From assembly GCA_019671135.1 (NCBI GenBank), contig JAHRHY010000004.1, positions 2,852,001 through 2,916,000 on the forward strand: a stretch of DNA of 64,000 nt, given 5' to 3'. Both the position numbers and the translations under genes were made by a program. Below the pieces are notes generated by a model. That model was not told where the DNA came from, ran no database searches, and was given only the letters and a program-made list of their open reading frames with translations. Positions 27,006 through 37,352 of the stretch are shown here, in pieces; positions within the stretch are counted from its first letter, which is position 1; each line of letters opens with the position of its first letter. Source of the stretch: Linnemannia hyalina (taxonomy: Eukaryota > Mortierellomycota > Mortierellomycetes > Mortierellales > Mortierellaceae).

Positions 27006-28508
27006 ATGTCCAATGAACAACTTGAAGCTCAACTTTCCGCCATGGCGGCACAGATCCACACACTTACCACCATGGTCACTCAGCTCAAAACTCAAGCGCC
27101 AAGTGACGCCAAACCACTCGTCTACAAGAAACCCCGTCCCACATACATCGTCCCCACACAGCATCTCCTCAACATCTATCCAGCCATCGAAGTCCAGAAC
27201 AACTTTTTCAAAGCCAAACTCGACCCTGACGACAAAACCCTCGACATGTCCGACTATCACTACCTGGAAGGAATGGATTACGAAGCCTACCAGCTCATTG
27301 ACGTTCAGCAGAAGGGCGTCCAACTCTCCAACGACAACAGCTTTGCAGAGAAGGAACTGGCCAGGATTCAGACTCGACTGGCCCACCTCACTCGACCTCT
27401 CGACACGCTCGCTCACCTTGCGTCACAGGACGACACAGAGAACATATGGAAGGATCGAGCAGTTGCTCTTGCCAACACGATCCGGTATCTTGCAGGCGAC
27501 ATTGCAGCTCAAGCCAACGAGTCGCGACAAAACATTCTATACCGACAAATGGGCCTGGGCGACCCCACGCCTAAGCCTGCTGCCGTCACTCTCCATGATA
27601 TCGTCGAGAGAAAGGCAGCCCTGGATATTATCAACAGCGCCTTCCCTGTTAAGAAAAAGCAGCAACACAAGCCTTCTAACAAGGACGGCGACAAGCAGCA
27701 GGACAAGACCAAGTCCAGCGACACATCCAAGGACAAGCCCAAGCAACAGAAGGACAAGGGCAGCGGTAACAACAACGGCAACAATAACAACAGCACTAAG
27801 AAGGGCGGTTCTGTCACCAATGGGCGCAAGCCTGACAGCAGCAACAATTCCGGTATTAAAAAAGGAGACGGACAGGGAAAAGGGGGAGGGAGAAGACAAG
27901 CCAGTAGGAGGCCGTCTTCACCACTTTCAGGAGGCATGGAAGGGGATCACGAGCTCGTCATGGGTCAACCAAGTGATTCAGGAGGGCTTCGGAATAATTT
28001 TCAACAAGCCACCCCCTTTACGCCTGCTTCCCCTTCACGCCCCCTTCAATTCAATCGAGGAGCTGTACGCCATATCTTCAGAGGTCCGATCTTTACTGGA
28101 GAAAAAGGCGATCGAAGAATGCAAGAGCGACAAAGGCTTTTACTCTCGGATATTCACTATACCCAAGAAGACAGGCGATCTACGACCTGTACTGAACCTT
28201 CGCCCGCTCAATCAATTCATCACAGCTCCACATTTCAAGATGGAAACATTAACCACCATCTGTCGCATGCTGAAACCCAACGACTGGCTAACCAGCATCG
28301 ACTTGGCCGACGCCTTCCTACACGTCCCGGTCAACCCAGCACACAGGAAACACCTTCGCTTCCGCTGGGGCAACAAACTCTACCAATTCCGTACACTACC
28401 GTTTGGCCTTTCATTATCCCCTCTCGTTTTCACCAAAATCCTTCGACCAGTTCTCAAGTGCAAGGACCAAGGGGATACGCATCTCTGCCTACCTGGACGA
28501 TTTACTGA
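27006..28508 (+). CDS. Gag-like ORF of the DIRS element
   Basis: Starts MSNEQLEAQLSAMAAQIHTL with a short coiled coil, then an unrecognised ~200-residue helical region, then a Lys/Asn/Asp/Gln-rich basic tail (~215-300). The frame stays open to 28508 (500 codons), but beyond about 27900 it overlaps the reverse-transcriptase frame and the tail is probably fortuitous. No CCHC knuckle is seen, as is usual for DIRS gag. Gag identity rests on position only. Confidence 0.6.
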   Translation: MSNEQLEAQLSAMAAQIHTLTTMVTQLKTQAPSDAKPLVYKKPRPTYIVPTQHLLNIYPAIEVQNNFFKAKLDPDDKTLDMSDYHYLEGMDYEAYQLIDVQQKGVQLSNDNSFAEKELARIQTRLAHLTRPLDTLAHLASQDDTENIWKDRAVALANTIRYLAGDIAAQANESRQNILYRQMGLGDPTPKPAAVTLHDIVERKAALDIINSAFPVKKKQQHKPSNKDGDKQQDKTKSSDTSKDKPKQQKDKGSGNNNGNNNNSTKKGGSVTNGRKPDSSNNSGIKKGDGQGKGGGRRQASRRPSSPLSGGMEGDHELVMGQPSDSGGLRNNFQQATPFTPASPSRPLQFNRGAVRHIFRGPIFTGEKGDRRMQERQRLLLSDIHYTQEDRRSTTCTEPSPAQSIHHSSTFQDGNINHHLSHAETQRLANQHRLGRRLPTRPGQPSTQETPSLPLGQQTLPIPYTTVWPFIIPSRFHQNPSTSSQVQGPRGYASLPTWTIY

Positions 28509-29872
28509 TCGCAGCGTTGAGCCGGCAGGAGGCAGAGGAGCACACGAGAGCAGTACGACAGCAACTCGAGAGATTGGGCTTTCTGATCAAGGAGAGCAAA
28601 TCGACAATGGTGCCGACCCAGTGCATCGACCACCTCGGATTCAGAATCGATACCAGGACCATGACCCTTTCAGTCCCAAGGAACAAGGTCCGCGATCTGA
28701 GAAGAGAGGCAGAGAAACTGTTGAGGAACAAGACAACACCACTCCGCAACCTGGCATCGTTTATCGGCAAGGCGATGGCGATGACAGCAGCCGTGTTTCC
28801 AGCCAGGCTGATGACTCGGAGGCTGATTCAGGTTCAGAACCAGGCCTTGGCGAACCAATGGAAGTGGACAGCACAGATTCACCTCACCGATCCAGCTCTG
28901 GAGGAACTGGAGTGGTGGAGGAGGCATCTGGCACACTGGAATGGACAGAGCTTTCTCCCTCACAAGACCGACAGCGACGTTTACACCGACGCTTCCGACA
29001 ACCATTGGGGGATAGTAATGGACGAGACCACAATATCTCGACCATGGACGGAGGAGGAGCAGGACCACCATATCAACTGGAAGGAGTTGAGGGTCATATG
29101 GCACCTGGCGGCTCCTTCATGTGCAGAGGATATAAAAAAGCATATAAAAAATATCCAAAGCCCAAGAAACGGAGTGTTGACTTCCATAGCTGACATATCT
29201 CTTTATAGTGGGCAACAGAACACAGAATAAAATAGCAATAGACAGCACAAGATTTTATAAAATGTAATCTCTCCCCTGTATTTCACGACAAAGATACAGT
29301 TGAGAGTAGAGGTGCATTAGATGATCACATACAAGAACTACTCCCCTTAATCTCGCTGTGAGGGGTACAGTTTGATAGTAGATGGAGACATTCAAGAGAT
29401 TGGTGTGCGAAAAATAAGACTTTGTTGTTTGAAGAATATCGTGGTGTTTAGTAGGATAGTTAAACAAAAAATGTCACAATGGTTGTCTTACATACTTGGT
29501 ATCATATATACATTCTCATCTAATAGTCGCTATGGATATCGTCAAGATCTACAGAGATGTAACAAACACCATATGATACTTTGGACGTGAAAGGCCTCCC
29601 TGGTTCACCTCCCGGAGATGCAGGGACGATCCATCAACATTGTGTGCGACAATCTGACAACAATACCGCATATCAACAGATTCGGCGGAACTCGATCGCC
29701 AATCCTCTTGGACCTCACCTCCGACATCTGGACACATTGTTTGCAGACGAACACTCGATTGAAGATGACTTACGTTCCATCAGCCTTCAACCCAGCAGAC
29801 GCGCCATCCAGAAAGATGATCACCCAACTAGAGTGGTCTGTCGCATATTCGCCTAATGGCACCCTAAGATAG
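27820..29872 (+). pseudogene. Reverse transcriptase-RNase H of the DIRS element (frameshifted and interrupted)
   Basis: The first part runs in one frame to about 28466 (reverse-transcriptase fingers and palm: FYSRIFTIPKKTGDLRPVLN, SIDLADAFLHVPV, RFRWGNKLYQFRTLPFGLS). The palm catalytic YLDDLL motif and the thumb are in the next frame from about 28470, so a small indel lies near 28470. RNase H follows (SDVYTDASDNHWGIV, INWKELRVIWHLA). It is then broken at about 29112 and resumes in the same frame at about 29594 (LPEMQGR, INIVCDNLTTI, YVPSAFNPADAPSR). No functional enzyme can be made from this copy. Confidence 0.8.
29113..29593. mobile_element. ~483-bp insertion in the RNase H region
   Basis: RNase H reads ...VIWHLA up to about 29112 and continues ASLVHLPEMQGR from about 29594, both in the same frame. 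The intervening AT-rich 483 bp is foreign. Its ends are loosely inverted (CTTCATGTGCAGAG against CTTTCACGTCCAAAG) and the flanks are GGCTCC / GGCCTCC. It has no coding capacity. The type is unknown, possibly a nonautonomous DNA element. Confidence 0.55.
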
Positions 29873-29982
29873 ATGGAGACAATAGACTAGACTACCCTTA
29901 AGCTACATACAGGGACAGCATAATAGATTGTACCAATGTACCTGGTGTGCCTAATACAACGCCTCTCTTTGTCTCATCAGTT

Positions 29983-30014
29983 ACTACACTCCTTTTTGCG
30001 AAAAGGAGTGTAGT
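29983..30014. repeat. Perfect 14-bp inverted repeat with 4-base loop
   Basis: ACTACACTCCTTTT, loop TGCG, AAAAGGAGTGTAGT. It is read directly from the sequence and lies about 110 bp past the end of RNase H. It may be an element terminus or a transcript hairpin. Confidence 0.85.
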
Positions 30015-31489
30015 GTACGTATGATAAAACCTTAATATATCGCAGGTATCATGGATGACATCCACTCGTTTTATTAACCTTCCATCCCTACATCGTTGTC
30101 CTTGTTACCTCTGAACGACAGTCTATGGTATTTCTAGCTAGCATTCAACAAGCGCCATTCCAGCTCTCTGCTAGTCCTCCCAACCCCAACGTTTTTACTC
30201 GTTCCTTTGCAACCCTTGTTGTATCTAACCCTGAGCAAAAAGTCTGTTCGTTTGTGATAAGGTAGAACGAAATAACTGAGTTGACCTGCAATGATCAGAC
30301 AGGACTCGGAGGAATGTGTATTGCTTTTGTTATATTTTATTATGAAGGAAAGGAAAGGAATAAGAAGGTGTGCAGAATAGAGGCAGGGGACAGATGGAAG
30401 TGAGTTGTTGCAGACTGAGGAACAAAACAGGGGGGAACGGGGTCTATTTATGCTAGAAGCCGGAGGAACGGAAAAGGGTTGAGACGGGAACTGGGGACTG
30501 GTCTGGGAGCTGGAGGCAAATGGGCAAAGAGACAAAACGGAGGAAGGACAAGGTTGGTGACAGAATAATCCTAGGCAAATATACTCTTTACGGATAACTA
30601 CCTAGGATTCAATATAGCTCGTAGAAAAGGTATATGAGATCCAATGTAGCTACATCGTAGAGGATATATACATATTCCAAAAGGTACCCCTAGAACTGGA
30701 GTGACCTGGTGGCGGAGTCACGTGACGGGATAAATGCAAGACGCGTTCAATGGAACTAGGAGAAAACCTATTCTCACGTTACCCGGGCAACCTGGGGCCT
30801 GGCTGTCTTGGGGCAAAACGTGGCATGACCGGGATAAAGGGTGTCGAGATGGTAGTGGTACTGACTTCAAGGTACTTGGGTTTTGTCATGCCTAAGCAAA
30901 TGGGATGACAAAAGTAATGTACCATATTAGGAGCTGAAAGTTAAAACAAAAAAGAATAAACCCGAAGCCCCGGATGCTTTGTCGCCTGGGTGCAAACGCA
31001 AAAATTTGGTGGCGTGAAAAAATGCAATGGTGCCCTGACGCGTTCTAAGACACTTGGGCCGAATTGCGGATTCCAAAGGGCGAGCGATTCAGTAACTTCG
31101 GTGACATAATTCTCGCGCCCTGATCCCTTACGTCACAGTGACGAGGTCGTTAGGCGCCGCTCCCACACTTTCAACGCCCACACCGTTCCATCTTTCCGCG
31201 CTTACTTCATCACCTTTACCTTCACTCGATTCCTTTCTCTGTCACTCCCACACTAGGCATCGTTTTTATTGTCTCTTCCCCACCTTTTTCCTCTGTTCGA
31301 CTTTACTTTCCGTTTGTTTCTCACCGCTCCCTTATTGCTATTTCCACACCTATCGCATTTGCCACTGTTCCCACACCATCTTTCCCTTTTAAACCCACAC
31401 CCCCTTTCCTTTCTTTCACTCCTCGACTTCGCCATATCCTTTACTATCCAGCCTTCTTCACCTCATTTTCACAAATACTTCACAGAACC
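30015..31489. other. Intergenic region between the retroelement and the Crinkler-type gene
   Basis: About 1.5 kb without a recognisable gene. It contains a CACGTGAC E-box-like site near 30718, AT-rich CCTAGGATTCAATATAGC-type sequence near 30590-30650 and, from about 31150, a strongly pyrimidine-rich leader before the ATG at 31490. The last 300 bp is the likely promoter and 5' UTR of the Crinkler-type gene. Confidence 0.5.
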
Positions 31490-34400
31490 ATGGCCGACAA
31501 CTCTCAGAACCTGATCCTGTTCTGTCTTGTTGAAGGACTGCCCTCGTCCAGGGCATTCGAGATCGAGGTCTCTGAGAGACGTACCGTTGCTCACCTCAAA
31601 GACGCAATCAAGCTCAAGAAACCCAACGAATTCCGCGATGTTGATGCAAACGAGCTCACCCTCTACCGTGTCTCCATTCATGACGACGGTACCTTTCACG
31701 ACAAGACGGAGCTGAACAACCCTAGAAAACGCCTCCTCGAGTTGTTTACCAAGAGTCCCGACGACAACACCTACATAATCGTCCAGCAACCCCTGCCAGG
31801 TATTGCAAACGTGCTTTGCTCTTATTCATACCTTGCGCATGAGCTTGTTCCTCTTGCTAACCTCAATTCACGCGTCCTATTGCACTAACATAATCCTTGC
31901 ACCTATCCTAGCTCCCGGCTCCATTCCTCTCTCGGATCCTGGTAGTCCGCTGTCTGGTGAGTACAATTGAATCGCCTAAGCATGCATCGCAATGATCATT
32001 TTGTGTCTAATGCCCGTTCTCTTTTTTATTCTAATCAGGTGACCTCGATGCTGATATCAAAAGGATCGCAGGGAAGTTTTTCGCTTCTGGATCACCTGCC
32101 GCCACCTTTCTTGAGCGATTTGTGCAAGGTCATGAACAGCTTCCGCTTACTACTGGAATCGTGCCTGGTTTGCCAAGAGTGTGGCTTCGGAAAAATCCAC
32201 GGCGAGATGAAACACGACCTAGTCTGCTCTTTCTTCAGTTACCTGACCCCTCTTCAAGCAGTGAGCCGTCGAAAGGACTCTCGTCGGACGCCATCTTGGA
32301 TCTGATCGGAAAATGTAGCCCAGGGAACGTACCGATCTTTGGGGTCTCAGGATGTGGAAAAACCCGCAGCATGATGGAGCTGCTATGTCGGCAATGGGGA
32401 TTCTACTTCAATGCTTCTGGGGAGGATCTGGGGTCGGACGACATGACCACTCTTCTGGCGCAGGTTGGATCTCGTCTGGAAAAGGACCGCAATGCGAACA
32501 ACCGTTATGCAAGGACGATGACATACCTGCTATTCCTCTCTCGGCTTTTGATCCTCCAGTTCTGCTTGAAAGTCCAGAACAGCAGCCGGTCTTTCACGAG
32601 CGCGAGATGGACCCTTCTGCAGACTTGCCCTCACATGTTCACAGACATCTTCGAGCATCTATTCCAGAAATTTCTCCCACTGCACCAGAGATCCACCACT
32701 GAAGAAAGAGTCCTGATGGATATTGTCCGAAAGGAGTTTCAGGTTACGCGGACCTGTCTTATTGAGCATGGAGGTGCACCCCAATTTCTGGATGGTACCA
32801 AACTCCTTGTCGCTCACGATGAGGCGCAAATTCTCGGAGAGGAATCCTTTGGACGTTTTGAGTCGATGAATGGTGCCAAGGCGGACCGTCCACTTCTGTC
32901 CCCAATCCTGCATGGTTTTCGCAACATCGAGGGCGCTAACGAACTTACGCTTTTGACATCCGGCACAGGACTCAGCATCTATACTCTCACTTGGGCGCGG
33001 AGCGCGGGATCCATCCTAAAGCATGAGCCGGATGATTTCGCCTACATGGAGTTCCCCGGATGGACCAATCGGCAATCAGTTGAAACCTACATTGCTGGCC
33101 TGAGGAGCCTTTTGCAGGACGAGGATGCGAAGCAAGCATTGGACATGCTCCTGCCATCAGAGGCCATCGACATGATGATGGAAAGGCTTGTCGGTCGTTT
33201 TCGTCCAATTGTGACCGTGATTGGTATGTTATGTTTCCATTCGCATCACAACGACATACAACGGACAAAATTAAAAAGGATTTCTCAGCTGACTGTTTGT
33301 TTTCTATTCATAGAGAGGACCATCGGGAATGGCAAACCTGGTGCCTGGCGAGACGCGATCGATGAGACAGAAAAGAAATTGGTATCTTATGACTTCCAAA
33401 GGGTACCGGGTAATTTGATATATGAGCTCAAGCGAATAGGTATGGATTGTCTGCTTCGTTGGTCTTATTTTTCTGCCATCCTCATTTCCATGTTCTCATG
33501 CCATTTCTCACTTTACTCTCATACATGTTCCATAGAGAGCAAACACCACAAGAACCTGCAGGTTATCAAAAGGCTTCCTACCGTTGAGAGAGTTTTAGGG
33601 CTACTCCTTTTTCAGCGGTATATGTTTGGGGCCGACAAGCTAGTCCTAAAGAACGCAGTACCAGAATTGGTTGAGCGTGCTTTCGGCCGTATCAAGATCG
33701 TCGACGGAGATGCGAGGACGGTCCTCGATGAACCATTCGCGCTTAAGGCTGCCGAAAACTATTTCAGGATGCTGGATTCCAACTTCATGGAGACCACGGA
33801 TTTCTGGATGCAAGAAATGAACAGCGCCTCAGCTCAAGGGTTCGCATGGGAGCTCATGATGATGAACGTTTTAACCGAGACTTTCAAGGCAAGCGCACTT
33901 TCCGACTGGTCGCATGAACCCAAGATATCCTCTCTGTGTGCTACGCTGGAGGGGAATGCGGAGATTGTCGGTCTGGACGATCAGGGGTTTCAAAGAGGAA
34001 TCACACATGAGCACATCTCGATGGAGGAATTCATGGAGGCACATGTCAACAACAACTCAATGCGAAGCGACCAAACCGTTCCTCCCTTCTTCTTCCCCAA
34101 AGCCAAGCCCTCTGGACCTGACATTGTCTTTTACATTCGGGTCCAAGCTGCGATTATCCCCGTCTTTGTGCAGCTAAAACTCCGCCAAGTGCTTACGAAA
34201 GCAGATTCGAACCGTGCTGTGGAGTCCGTCTCAAAACAAAAAGTCAAGAAGCACGTGAAGGACCTCGATGAGTACTGTCCCGCCAATGTCTACGTCAGCA
34301 TGATTATTGCGTACCCTGCCAATGTGATAGATTCAATGCGTCCACGGCCTGATATCGACTTCGAAGCCATCGCTGCCAGACGTGCTTCCCTACGTCCAAG

Positions 34401-34578
34401 ATCAACGAAGAACTTCCACGACAACGATCTGCAGCAGGTGACGATCAGGATTGACCAACGCAACTTTGCCAAGATTTTTCCAAAGAGCCATGTCGACTTC
34501 TTGGATGGGATTAAAACTCCGGTGAAGCGACCCGCCGTCGACAAGCAGGAACAGGACGATCCCAAGAAAACAAAATAG
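31490..34578 (+). CDS. Crinkler (CRN)-type protein: ubiquitin-like header, P-loop NTPase, PD-(D/E)xK nuclease-like tail
   Basis: Five exons splice in phase: 31490-31799, 31912-31956, 32039-33223, 33314-33439, 33536-34578 (902 aa). Residues ~8-100 form the Crinkler ubiquitin-like header (LILFCLVEGL, FEIEVSERRTVAHLKDAIK). After a Pro-rich linker comes a P-loop NTPase: Walker A GVSGCGKT (220-227), Walker B-like LLVAHDEAQ (Asp/Glu ~379-380). The C-terminal part has restriction-endonuclease-like residues: Glu ~661 (GFAWELM), GPDIVFY Asp ~751 and QLK Lys ~770. This architecture (header, NTPase, REase) is the ancestral CRN/CR form described in fungi and oomycetes. Inferred role: nucleotide-controlled DNA-acting effector in conflict or symbiosis. 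No signal peptide was seen. Introns 3 and 4 are multiples of three without stops. Confidence 0.85.
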
Positions 34579-35349
34579 TCTAAACAAATGGGCAGTGGAG
34601 CTAGGACTATATCCGTAAGGATGAACCGGGAGAGGACCAAGGAGTTCGCATATGTGAGATCGATAGAATAAACAAACTAAAATAAAGAGAGGGGGGGAGA
34701 ATGAAGGGAAGGAGCGCTAACAGTAAAGTAGACCCCTGGGCACCGGCTAATCCATAATGTATGTTGACAGTTGCACCGCAGTCCGCCGTTAGACGATATA
34801 TCGGCCTGTGGTCGGGTGTTGGGCTGCAACAGCGGAGGTCTGGCGGAAACGCCGGCAGGGCGAAAAGTAGATCTCTATGGCATCAGGAGGGCGCAAAGTG
34901 TCAAGGATAGGACAGACAAGCCGGGGAGAATAAAAGGAAGGAGTACTAACAATAAAGTAGACCCCTGGATGCGCGCTTTGTTATCTCGACTGCTCGGTCG
35001 CCCATGCACCTTGCTTCACGCCGTTGTCGATAGGTTGGCTGGGCACGGAATCGTTTCTAGACGAGATGGGTGGACCAGCGGAACTACGACTCGAGGCGAG
35101 CAATGGATCTAGCCGTATAGTCGATTGGGGTACAAAGGAGGTCGAGAGTGTGTCGATGTAGTAGTGGACCCTCGCTTTCAATGACGATTATCAGAAGTCA
35201 TCATCAAAAGTATGGAAAAGGTGTATAAAAGAAAGCGCCCCGAGCCAACAGCTCGGTTCCGAATTATTTTATTATCATTTTCTACACTAACGAAATGGTG
35301 GTCACAAGAACGCCACCAAAGTATTACTCAAAAGGCAGATCCCCATCTA
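34579..35349. other. Intergenic region with a ~45-bp direct repeat
   Basis: Between the Crinkler-type gene and the helicase remnant. A GAGAAT..AAAGTAGACCCCTGG unit occurs twice (34695-34739 and 34923-34968). No gene was recognised. Confidence 0.5.
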
Positions 35350-36576
35350 CATCACCACACTGGGCACGTTCTGATTGCTGCTGAGAGTAGTACACGCAAT
35401 GTTGATAGTCTCCAGCTTCTCGCATTGATCTTACATCAGCGCCTTCAAGGTTGGTATGACTAGAATCGTCCGATCCTCCCAAAGAGCCAATGGAAGAAAG
35501 AAGGCGACGGTTTTCCCCCACCCACATCCTGCTATGAGAATACAGTCCTATCCTTGGCCAAAATGCTCTGTGACCTGCAGCTGCTCGTCCTTGGGCTCAA
35601 CTCTAAAAACATTCTTGCATCTCTGTATCATCTCATCCCTGGAAAACGCACGATAACTAGGACATCCGAAAACGGCAGCGGTAGTAGCGGTTGCATCGAT
35701 GACAGGGGATGACTCGATAATAGCTGGCTGACCGTCGTGGTTATAAGCGTCCTGCCAATCAGCGTCAGTGTCGTCGTCACTCTGAAAACCATAGTGCTCA
35801 AGTTCGTCCTCTTTGAACTCCTTCATATCCACCACGTCATTATCCGAGTTGTCGTCGTCGAGAAAAGAATTATCATGGGAAATGATCGTGTATTTCTGTG
35901 TGCTAGTAACGGCTGTGTCACTTATCAACAACTCAGGATGGGGACCGACGCCAACGTCATAGTCAGAATGGCCCTTCGTGAACGAGACAACACCCATCTC
36001 CACTGCAGGCGCGGGTTCAGGACTTAATTGTGGACGTGTACTGGAGGACTGAGCAGCAACCTCAATGAGGGCTGACACCATTTCACTCTGGACTCCGTTG
36101 CCCGTCCATCCTTGAAGATATCCTGAAGGACCAGCTTCCAGACTATCATCCTCTTCATCCAAGGGCAAGGTTCCGCGGTAGTCCGCTATTTTCTCGAGCG
36201 TGATGGTATGCACTCCATTAGGATCCAACTCTGTTGTATTTTCAGTCGTAAACTCTTCATCTTCCTCATCCTTATCCTCATTCCACGGTGCTCCAAGTGG
36301 ATATCGCGTTGGTGATGACGGATGATTGCTAAGGGGATTCCAGGTTGCGCGTCCCGTAACGGATAGCTCACTTAGACTTCTGCGTATGTCGAAGGATTCC
36401 GAGACCTGAGATCGCCTGGGTGGGTAGAGTAACATGGTGTTTGAGGATCCATGGTTGATGTGTTGCGATGACAGGGGACGAGGTGATGCAGGCGATTGGC
36501 AAGAAACTGTCGGCAACAGAAGGACGGGTGATTGGAGCACGAGAGCTGTAATGTATAACAAAGAACGATAGATCAC
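35350..36576 (-). pseudogene. RecQ-like helicase pseudogene (acidic N-terminal region plus broken helicase start)
   Basis: A 342-codon frame (36576-35548) codes for an acidic, Ser-rich protein of unknown type and then, at its end, FSRDEMIQRCKNVFRVEPKDE, the entry of a RecQ/DEAD helicase. Right after the TAG stop at 35548 the same frame continues as DCILIAGCGWGKTVAFFLPL, a helicase motif I, and then ILVIPTLKALM (motif Ia-like). A TAA (35431) and a further stop near 35352 follow, after which similarity fades. This is a truncated, stop-interrupted copy of a helicase gene. The long intact N-terminal frame suggests the decay is recent, or that this part is still expressed. Confidence 0.7.
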
Positions 36577-36599
36577 AGGTCATAGGATCAAGAGTGCTT

Positions 36600-37130
36600 G
36601 TGTTGCTGTACCTAGAGGAGAGACAACGAGGCGTTTAAATAGACGAGCAGGGATGGACAAGGCGGACAAGGCGCACAATATAATCGACACAGAAACTACA
36701 GGAGCAGACGACATAGCGAGCGATACTAGGTGTGAAAAGGAAGAGGGCGGTTAATAATTGGACATGAAGTACACGCGCCGATTATGGATGTATTGAACAG
36801 GAGCATCAGTGTTGATGTACCTGGCAAGACGAACAGAGACGGACACACTTGACACAGACACAGACACAGACACAGACACGGCGGGAGCAGACAACACGGC
36901 GAGCGAGACTAGGTGTGAAAAGAAGGAGAGCGACTAATAATTAGAAGAAAGATTAGCGTCCAATATGAATGTGTAAAGAAGGGTATTTGTGTTGCTGTCT
37001 GTATCTGGGAGAGGCAATGATGGAGGGACAAGGCGAGCAATACAATAGACACAGACACAGATGCAGACACAGCAAGTTCAGGGCAAAAGCGCAAAAAGAG
37101 AGAATAGGGCGAATAAGCGCTTAATGAGAG
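36600..37130. repeat. Three degenerate tandem copies of a ~180-210-bp unit
   Basis: Units begin with a TGTTG.TGTA-type motif near 36603, 36813 and 36990. They share GGACAAGGCG, ACAGACACAG stretches, GGAGCAGACRACA, GCGAGCGA.ACTAGGTGTGAAAAG (36715, 36898) and TAATAATT. The second unit contains an expanded CAGACA microsatellite (about 36855-36880). The array lies just upstream of the helicase pseudogene and may have been its promoter. Confidence 0.65.
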
Positions 37131-37352
37131 AAGGATGACCAAGGTTACCATGGGTCGTTAAGGCCGCTGTCAATTAGAGAAAATTTGGTCAATTACATAT
37201 CGATATGTCAGATCTCACCCACTGAGTTGCGCTGGAGGCCTACCAGCCGTTACATGAAAGCAGACGTTTGTAATTTTGCTTTATTCTTTCCTTGTAATGT
37301 TCCTCATTTTTTCCATGGGAGAACAAGAAAAGAAGCGTGAGTAAGAGCGCGT

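Larger units (their letters stand above)
27006..30014 (+). mobile_element. Broken DIRS-type (YR) retrotransposon, lacking the recombinase region
   Basis: A gag-like ORF is followed by overlapping reverse transcriptase-RNase H frames with the DIRS signature (GFYSRIFTIPKKTGDLRPVLN...; ...AYLDDLLIAA; RNase H ending in NPADAPSR). The tyrosine recombinase and methyltransferase expected after RNase H are absent, and the sequence soon degenerates. A perfect 14-bp hairpin at 29983-30014 may mark the 3' end. The element is inactivated by a frameshift near 28470 and a 483-bp insertion in RNase H. Confidence 0.75.

Noticed and set aside
28508..28508. Full 500-codon gag-like protein to 28508
   Set aside because: From about 27900 this frame overlaps the conserved reverse transcriptase in another frame, so its last ~200 residues are probably chance.
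31801..32038. Separate genes for the Crinkler header and the NTPase-nuclease part
   Set aside because: Two short introns with good GT..AG sites and a 45-nt exon join them in phase; the fused architecture is the known one.
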